Assembly (NCBI RefSeq): GCF_014207435.1
Contig: NZ_JACHGH010000004.1
Location: 248,001 to 312,000, forward strand
Source: Salirhabdus euzebyi
Lineage (GTDB): Bacteria > Bacillota > Bacilli > Bacillales > Alkalibacillaceae
DNA length: 64,000 nt
Reading direction: 5' to 3'
The position numbers were made by a program, and so were the translations under genes. The notes under the pieces are model-generated. The model did no database searches. It was not told where the DNA came from and saw only the letters and a program-made list of their open reading frames with translations. This document shows, one piece after another, positions 58,982-64,000 of the stretch; positions within the stretch are counted from its first letter, which is position 1; each line of letters starts with the position of its first letter.

Positions 58982-60174
58982 AGCAAAATTGGTTAGGTAT
59001 ATCAGATCGGTTTCCATTAACGGAAAAGATAGATTCGGTTCTTCAATATACGGACATTTCGGTTCAGTGGCAAAGAGCAAAGGAAGATTTACATAAAAAA
59101 CTGCAGAAGCAGGAAGCGTCTGTTGCTGTAGTGGCAATTGATGATGATAGTGTGTATGAGCTTTGTCAGAAGTTAACGGTTGCCTATCCTGATGTCTCGT
59201 TTATGATTGTAACGTCTGAAAGTTACTTTGATATTCGAAGAGCAATGCGGGCAGGTGCATCTGATATTATTTTAGCTGCCGCTTCAGAAGAGGACTTTCT
59301 CGAAACGTTTAAAGCGGCAGGACAGCGAGAATACCAAAAAAACCAAGCGAAGCTAGTTTCCCCTAATCGTTTTAAGGAACCGGGGCAAATCATGACGATT
59401 GCAAGTACAAAAGGTGGCATTGGGAAAACAACCTTAGCTGTCAATCTAGCTGCAGCGTACACAAAGGACATGAAGCGTGTTGCCATTGTTGATGCAAATC
59501 TACAGTTTGGGGATGTTGCGCTTTTCCTAGATTGCAAGCCTCGTAAAACGATCTACGACTGGGTGAAGGAAGAATATCACAAAACGGTTCGTAAAGTAGA
59601 TCAGCATATGTATCACTATGATGATTATCTCCATATCATTGCAGCACCGCAACGCCCAGAGTTTGCGGAGGTCATTACAGGCGATCATATTCGTGCCTTA
59701 TTACAAACGTTGAAGCAGGAATATGACATTATCATCGTAGATACCCAATCTTATTTAGAAGAGAACGGCCTGGTAGCTTTAGAGCAAGCAAACCACATAT
59801 TGCTTATGACATACTTGGATTTGCCGACATTAAAAAATGGAAAAATGTTAATCAATACACTTGACTCGTTAGGATTAAAACATAAAGTGAATATGGTATT
59901 AAGCCGTGCTGTGAAAAGGAATAAAGGGGTAACAGATGAAGCGGCGGAAGAAGTTTTAGGAATGCCTTTACTTGGCAGAATAGCGGATATGAAAAATATT
60001 GTGCTTGCTTCTGTCAATGAAGGAAAACCGTTTGTTTACACGCATCCTAGAACGAAAATTGCGAAGGATACGTTTAATTTAATTAAAAGTGTACTGCAGC
60101 AGAGAGAGGAAAGACCAAAGGAGCAAACTCCGAAAAACACTCGTAAACTACTAAAGGTAGGAGGCGGGAAATAA
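58978..60174 (+). CDS. tadZ: CpaE/TadZ-like localisation ATPase
   Basis: 398-residue protein: an N-terminal receiver-like domain (to about residue 120) and a MinD/ParA-type ATPase with STKGGIGKTTLAVNLAAAY (deviant Walker A near 142-160) and VDANLQFGDVALFLD. It places the pilus machine in the cell. It is coupled by ATGA upstream and overlaps the ATP-hydrolysing TadA start (TAATG). Confidence 0.92.
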   Translation: MKQNWLGISDRFPLTEKIDSVLQYTDISVQWQRAKEDLHKKLQKQEASVAVVAIDDDSVYELCQKLTVAYPDVSFMIVTSESYFDIRRAMRAGASDIILAAASEEDFLETFKAAGQREYQKNQAKLVSPNRFKEPGQIMTIASTKGGIGKTTLAVNLAAAYTKDMKRVAIVDANLQFGDVALFLDCKPRKTIYDWVKEEYHKTVRKVDQHMYHYDDYLHIIAAPQRPEFAEVITGDHIRALLQTLKQEYDIIIVDTQSYLEENGLVALEQANHILLMTYLDLPTLKNGKMLINTLDSLGLKHKVNMVLSRAVKRNKGVTDEAAEEVLGMPLLGRIADMKNIVLASVNEGKPFVYTHPRTKIAKDTFNLIKSVLQQREERPKEQTPKNTRKLLKVGGGK

Positions 60175-61520
60175 TGTCTTTGTTAAAAAGATTAGGAAAT
60201 AATGATCCATTAATCGATAAACCTCAGTCATCAACGAAAATTTTAAAGACGTATCAGCCACAAAAAAGGACTGGTAATGATTTAGAATCAAGGCTGCATA
60301 ATTACGTAATTGAAGAAATTCAGAAGAAAAATCAAAATGAAGAAAATATTGACCAGAAAATCTACGAACTAGCAGAAAGTTTCTTAGATGAGCAGTCTGT
60401 TGCCGTTTCGTTTGAGGAAAAGCGGGAACTGGTAGGGGCTGTTAAAAATGAGCTTGTCGGTTTTGGCCCAATCACTCCGCTATTACATGACCCTGCTGTA
60501 ACGGAAATTATGGTCAATGGACCCAATGATGTGTACGTGGAGAAAAAAGGGAAACTAATCAAAACGGATGTCCAATTTAAAGATAATGGACATATTACTC
60601 GTATTATCGAAAAGATAGTAACCCCATTAGGACGTCGTATAGATGAGAGTTCCCCTATGGTTGATGCGCGTTTACCGGATGGATCTCGTGTGAATGCGAT
60701 CATTCCACCACTTGCGATTAATGGCCCAACGATTACGATTCGTAAATTTTCGGAGACACCTTTTACAATTCAGGACTTTATTCGTTTTGGCACGTTAACT
60801 GATGAAATGGCAGAATTTTTAAAAGCGTGTGTTAGCTCTAAATTAAACATTTTAGTCAGTGGTAACACGGGTTCTGGTAAAACGAGTATGCTGAACGTAC
60901 TTTCTTCTTTTATTCCTAGTGATGAACGTATCGTTACGATTGAGGATGCTGCCGAGCTTCAATTGTCCCAGCCTCATTTGGTGACATTGGAATCGAGACC
61001 TCCTAACATCGAAGGAGAAGGGGAAATTACGATTCGTGACTTAGTAAGAAATGCTTTACGTATGCGTCCTGACCGAATTATTGTTGGGGAGGTTCGTAGC
61101 AGTGAGGCGTTAGATATGCTTCAAGCAATGAATACTGGTCATGATGGGAGTTTAAGTACTGGGCATGCGAACTCCCCAAGGGATTTGTTATCTCGTTTGG
61201 AAACGATGGTGTTAATGGCTGGATTTGATTTACCAGTAAAAGCAATTCGGGAACAAATTGCAGGGGCAGTAGACCTTATTATTCATCAATCTCGTTTGAA
61301 GGATGGGACAAGAAAAGTAACACATATTACAGAAGTTTTAGGATTAGAGGGAGACATTGTCGTTCTACAAGATCTGTTCTTATTTAAAGAAACAGGTGTT
61401 GGCTATGACGGTCACGTGTTAGGAAGATTTTCTCCTACTGGTATTCGACCAAAATTTGCTGACTTACTAGAGTCAAAAGGTATTAAGCTTTCTTCGGCCT
61501 TGTTCCAAGGAGAGTGGTAG
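60174..61520 (+). CDS. tadA: Pilus assembly ATPase TadA/CpaF
   Basis: 448-residue secretion ATPase, the motor of the Tad pilus. Walker A is SGNTGSGKTSMLN near 228-240, the Asp box is RIVTIEDAAEL, the Walker B/His box is PDRIIVGEVRSSEALDMLQAMNTGHDGSLSTGHANS. The N-terminal VGFGPITPLLHDPAVTEIMVNG domain is typical. Confidence 0.95.
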   Translation: MSLLKRLGNNDPLIDKPQSSTKILKTYQPQKRTGNDLESRLHNYVIEEIQKKNQNEENIDQKIYELAESFLDEQSVAVSFEEKRELVGAVKNELVGFGPITPLLHDPAVTEIMVNGPNDVYVEKKGKLIKTDVQFKDNGHITRIIEKIVTPLGRRIDESSPMVDARLPDGSRVNAIIPPLAINGPTITIRKFSETPFTIQDFIRFGTLTDEMAEFLKACVSSKLNILVSGNTGSGKTSMLNVLSSFIPSDERIVTIEDAAELQLSQPHLVTLESRPPNIEGEGEITIRDLVRNALRMRPDRIIVGEVRSSEALDMLQAMNTGHDGSLSTGHANSPRDLLSRLETMVLMAGFDLPVKAIREQIAGAVDLIIHQSRLKDGTRKVTHITEVLGLEGDIVVLQDLFLFKETGVGYDGHVLGRFSPTGIRPKFADLLESKGIKLSSALFQGEW

Positions 61521-61523
61521 GCA

Positions 61524-62480
61524 ATGGGTAGTATATATATTAGTATTTTCCTTATTTCCGTTATCTGTCTATTGCTACTCATGCTTATTCCGTTAAATAA
61601 GCAGAGAAAAGTAGAGCAAAGAATGAAGAAATACGTGCAAGCTTCACAAGAAGACGAAGTTGAAAAAGAAGAAGAGGAAAAACGTCCGTTAACTGCGCTT
61701 GTCCAATGGCTAGGGAAACAACTGGAGGGCATTACGTTCGCCAAAAAGTGGAGGGACCTGCTCGTCCATGCAGGCTCTACATTAACACCAAGCGAATTTT
61801 TTGCCGTTCGATTTTTGACGGCATTGGTTATGGTTGTCATAGCGGGATTGTACAATTTACATATTTTATTTTTGATCCCGATCGCTTTTATTGGCTATAT
61901 GCTTCCAAGTATTCATATGAAGAGAAAAATTCGTAAACGTTTAATTCGTTGTTCAACCCAATTGTCTGAAGCATTGGGTACGATGGCTAATGCTATGCGT
62001 GCTGGCTTTAGCTTTATGCAATCGATGAAACTAGTATCAGAGGAGTTTCCGGAGCCAATTGGGGAGGAATTCGCCAAAACGTTACGTGATATTCAATTAG
62101 GGGTTTCGGTGGAAGAGGCCTTTGAAAAAATGTTAAAACGATTGCCACATAAGGACTTAGAACTAACGGTGAAAGCTTTGCTGATTCAACGTACAAGTGG
62201 TGGGAATTTATCGGTTTTATTGGAAACGATTCAGGATACGATTCGAGGTCGGATTAGTGTAAATGATGAGCTTAATACACTCACGTCTCAAGGGAAAATG
62301 TCATCCGTGATTATTACGCTCTTGCCGATTGCGTTGGCAGGATATTTGAAGCTCGTCAATCCGGAATATTTTAACGTATTGTTCACTCATCCAATTGGCT
62401 GGCTAATGGTTATCATGGCCTGTGTCAATATCGTCATTGGATGGATATTCATTCGTAAAATTGTTCAAATCGAGGTGTAA
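61524..62480 (+). CDS. tadB: Pilus assembly membrane protein TadB
   Basis: 318-residue type II secretion F-domain protein: N-terminal helix, cytoplasmic region with acidic-basic linker, helices near 90-130, the F-domain (LSEALGTMANAMRAGFSFMQSMKLVSEEFPEPIGEEF) and two C-terminal helices. It forms the inner platform with TadC. It starts three bases after tadA. Confidence 0.92.
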   Translation: MGSIYISIFLISVICLLLLMLIPLNKQRKVEQRMKKYVQASQEDEVEKEEEEKRPLTALVQWLGKQLEGITFAKKWRDLLVHAGSTLTPSEFFAVRFLTALVMVVIAGLYNLHILFLIPIAFIGYMLPSIHMKRKIRKRLIRCSTQLSEALGTMANAMRAGFSFMQSMKLVSEEFPEPIGEEFAKTLRDIQLGVSVEEAFEKMLKRLPHKDLELTVKALLIQRTSGGNLSVLLETIQDTIRGRISVNDELNTLTSQGKMSSVIITLLPIALAGYLKLVNPEYFNVLFTHPIGWLMVIMACVNIVIGWIFIRKIVQIEV

Positions 62481-62485
62481 ACCAG

Positions 62486-63418
62486 ATGCAGCTAATTTTT
62501 GTTTTATTTACTACCTTTATGTTTTTTATGCTCATTACTGCAGGCGTGTTAAATTTTCTTTATAAACGGGAACTTATAATGGAAAAGAGACTTGCTTTAG
62601 TAAATGGGGGAGCGTTAGAAGGCGCTGGAAAACAGAGAAAAGGAAATTCTATCGGGATTAATGACAAAATGAAACCAATGATTCATAAGCTTCATCAGTC
62701 AACGGAGAAAAAAATGTCTAAAGCTGTGAAAATGGATTTAGAAAAAAAGCTCCGGGAAGCGGGAAATCCATTCGGTTGGACCCCAATTGAGTTTCGTGTC
62801 ACTCAGTTGTTGGCTGGGCTATTTGCCTTTTCCTTTGCCTTTTTACTGTTTATTCAAGCGAGTCCAGATAAGTTTTTTAGCATTTTGTTTTTATCCTTAA
62901 CCTTTGCGGCGTTAGGGTTATACATCCCACAATTTTATTTAAGTGTAAGAAAACGAAAAAGAGTAGAACAAATTCAAAAGGATATGCCTGACTTTTTCGA
63001 TATGGTGAACTTGTCCATTGAGGCTGGCCTTGGTGTAGACTCTGCAGTGTTAAAGGTATGTCATCAAAATAAAGGGCCACTTAGTGATGAATTCATGCGC
63101 GCTTTAGAGGACATGAAGCTTGGTAAGCTACGAAAAGTTGCCTATTCCAATGTGCGTGACCGCGTGCCACTAGACTCGTTCCAAAGTGTCATGACCTCCT
63201 TAATTCAAGCAGATCAGCTTGGGCTAGGAATGGGGAAAGTAATTCGTCAATTAACACACCAAATTCGGGAAAAGCAACGCCAGTTAGCTCGGGAAAAGGC
63301 GATGAAAGCACCGGTGAAAATGATTTTCCCTATGCTTTTATTCATTTTTCCAGCGATGTTCATCGTGTTGTTAGGCCCACTTGTTATCCAGCTAATCCAA
63401 GGTGTTCTATCGATGTAA
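62486..63418 (+). CDS. tadC: Pilus assembly membrane protein TadC
   Basis: 310-residue F-domain platform protein like TadB. Segments: PDFFDMVNLSIEAGLGVDSAVLKVC and SFQSVMTSLIQADQLGLGMGKVIRQLTHQIREKQRQLAREKAMKAPVKMIFP with three final helices. It is the last gene of the tad operon, ending at a strong terminator. Confidence 0.93.
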   Translation: MQLIFVLFTTFMFFMLITAGVLNFLYKRELIMEKRLALVNGGALEGAGKQRKGNSIGINDKMKPMIHKLHQSTEKKMSKAVKMDLEKKLREAGNPFGWTPIEFRVTQLLAGLFAFSFAFLLFIQASPDKFFSILFLSLTFAALGLYIPQFYLSVRKRKRVEQIQKDMPDFFDMVNLSIEAGLGVDSAVLKVCHQNKGPLSDEFMRALEDMKLGKLRKVAYSNVRDRVPLDSFQSVMTSLIQADQLGLGMGKVIRQLTHQIREKQRQLAREKAMKAPVKMIFPMLLFIFPAMFIVLLGPLVIQLIQGVLSM

Positions 63419-63420
63419 AA

Positions 63421-63460
63421 ACAAGAGCAGCAATCACAATTTCGTGATTGCTGCTCTTTT
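63421..63460 (+). terminator. Intrinsic terminator of the tad operon
   Basis: AAGAGCAGCAATCAC / GTGATTGCTGCTCTT stem with AATTTC loop and TTT tail; usable from both sides. Confidence 0.92.
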
Positions 63461-63466
63461 TCTTGC

Positions 63467-63550
63467 TTAAAATATGAAGGAACCAATAAAAACTAGACCA
63501 ATCGTCCCTAGTGCTAGTCCTAAAAAGAGTGTGCTTAGACCATAACTCAT
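63467..63550 (-). CDS. Small one-helix membrane peptide (27 aa)
   Basis: Encodes MSYGLSTLFLGLALGTIGLVFIGSFIF-type peptide, a single hydrophobic helix nearly its full length, convergent with the tad operon. The ATG at 63550 follows AAGGAGACAAAAGC on the minus strand. Too short for family assignment; the good ribosome binding site makes it credible. Confidence 0.6.
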   Translation of the reverse strand: MSYGLSTLFLGLALGTIGLVFIGSFIF

Positions 63551-63657
63551 GCTTTTGTCTCCTTTTTTGTATGTAGATGTATAGTTTACTATATTTTATG
63601 GGGAGAGGGAGGAGATTGTGGCTTGACGGGTCTTATTTATCAGTTCTGGAAAAGTTT

Positions 63658-63790
63658 TTAAAGCTTTAACTGGAATAATTGAAGGTTGAGGTAGATTTAT
63701 TAAAGGTTCAGACTGATTTATCAAAGGTTTGGACTAAATTATTGCAATTTCTGAGCAGTTATTGAAGCTTTACCGGAAATAATCAAAAGT
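63658..63790 (-). repeat. 21-bp phased repeat array 2 (inverse of the array at 5491)
   Basis: On the plus strand TYRAAGG-like cores (TTAAAGC, TTGAAGG, TTAAAGG, TCAAAGG, TTGCAAT, TTGAAGC, TCAAAAG) start at 63658, 63679, 63700, 63721, 63742, 63762 and 63783, i.e. every 21 bases with one 20. On the minus strand the best unit reads TTTGATAAATCAGTCCAAAC, close to GGTGATAAATTGTTTCAACC of the first array. Confidence 0.7.
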
Positions 63791-63846
63791 TCCCCTTTCA
63801 TCAAATTTCCCGCAAATACAAAAGCCAGCCAGGCACGTGCCTAAAA

Positions 63847-64000
63847 TCAATCCAGCTCCAACGTCGCGATCACAGGCAAATGATCAGAAGCACTGGGATC
63901 AGTACTTACCACTTTCGTTTCTAATACGCGAAAAGCAGAGCTCGCAAATATATAATCTAACCGCATTCTTGGTCTGTTTGCAGAGTAGGTGTGCCCACTT
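63847..64000 (-). CDS. Endonuclease/exonuclease/phosphatase family protein, C-terminal fragment
   Basis: The last 50 codons of a gene that enters the window from the right. The translated end includes TYSANRPRMRLDYIFAS and SDHLPVIATLELD, the DYIF and SDHxPV motifs of the EEP fold (catalytic His in SDH). It ends at TGA, complement of 63847-63849. The rest of the gene is beyond the window. Confidence 0.85.
   Translation of the reverse strand, partial: SGHTYSANRPRMRLDYIFASSAFRVLETKVVSTDPSASDHLPVIATLELD

Overview
The window looks like part of the chromosome of a low-GC, endospore-forming Gram-positive bacterium of the Bacillaceae. The evidence is AGGAGG-type ribosome binding sites, frequent TTG/GTG starts, a YjcZ-type small protein, an S-box (SAM-I) riboswitch, the ywrD-ywrB-ywrA gene order known from Bacillus subtilis, paired psd/pssA genes, and repeat elements of a Bacillaceae kind. 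No species is named because nothing in the window decides it.

Layout. 1-3.9 kb: a fatty-acid oxidation operon (thioesterase, APH-like kinase, ComB-like phosphatase, acyl-CoA dehydrogenase). 4-5.4 kb: an ECF sigma/anti-sigma pair. 5.7-15.6 kb: a mixed region with a C45 acyltransferase/hydrolase, a CueP copper-binding lipoprotein, a YqcI/YcgG protein, psd, pssA, ddl, a YjcZ protein, several small enzymes, a frameshifted Nudix gene, a second ComB paralogue, a phospholipase A2-like protein and an OsmC protein. 15.7-24.5 kb: an NhaC-type antiporter, a gamma-glutamyltransferase relative, a two-gene chromate transporter, an amidase, and a SAM-riboswitch-controlled flavin monooxygenase with an ATP-grasp ligase. 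24.5-47.6 kb: a large cell-surface polysaccharide locus. It has a sugar transferase fused to a formyltransferase, two PIG-L deacetylases, a flippase, two Wzy/Wzz-type functions, a tyrosine-kinase-like protein, genes for amino/uronic sugar nucleotides, glycosyltransferases and two FemAB-like transferases. 47.7-53.2 kb: accessory genes, including a MocR regulator, GNATs, a GumN-like lipoprotein and a hemolysin-III protein. 53.3-63.4 kb: a complete Tad/Flp pilus locus. The window ends inside an endonuclease/exonuclease/phosphatase gene.

The most striking observation is that two unrelated redox or metal-binding genes, cueP (about 7.1 kb, minus strand) and osmC (about 15.3 kb, plus strand), are each interrupted by one in-frame TGA. 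In both, the TGA lies exactly where the family has its key cysteine. In both, a stem-loop with G in its small apical loop follows at the distance expected of a bacterial SECIS element. The simplest reading is that this organism inserts selenocysteine and that both genes are intact selenoprotein genes. A Sec-containing CueP is, as far as I know, undescribed.

Other signals worth following are two intergenic arrays of the same 21-bp phased repeat at opposite ends of the window, a candidate structured RNA near 7.6 kb, competing-hairpin leader repeats before pssA and the antiporter gene, two tandem 15-16-codon peptide genes, and an in-frame internal start with a full Shine-Dalgarno inside a glycosyltransferase-acetyltransferase fusion.
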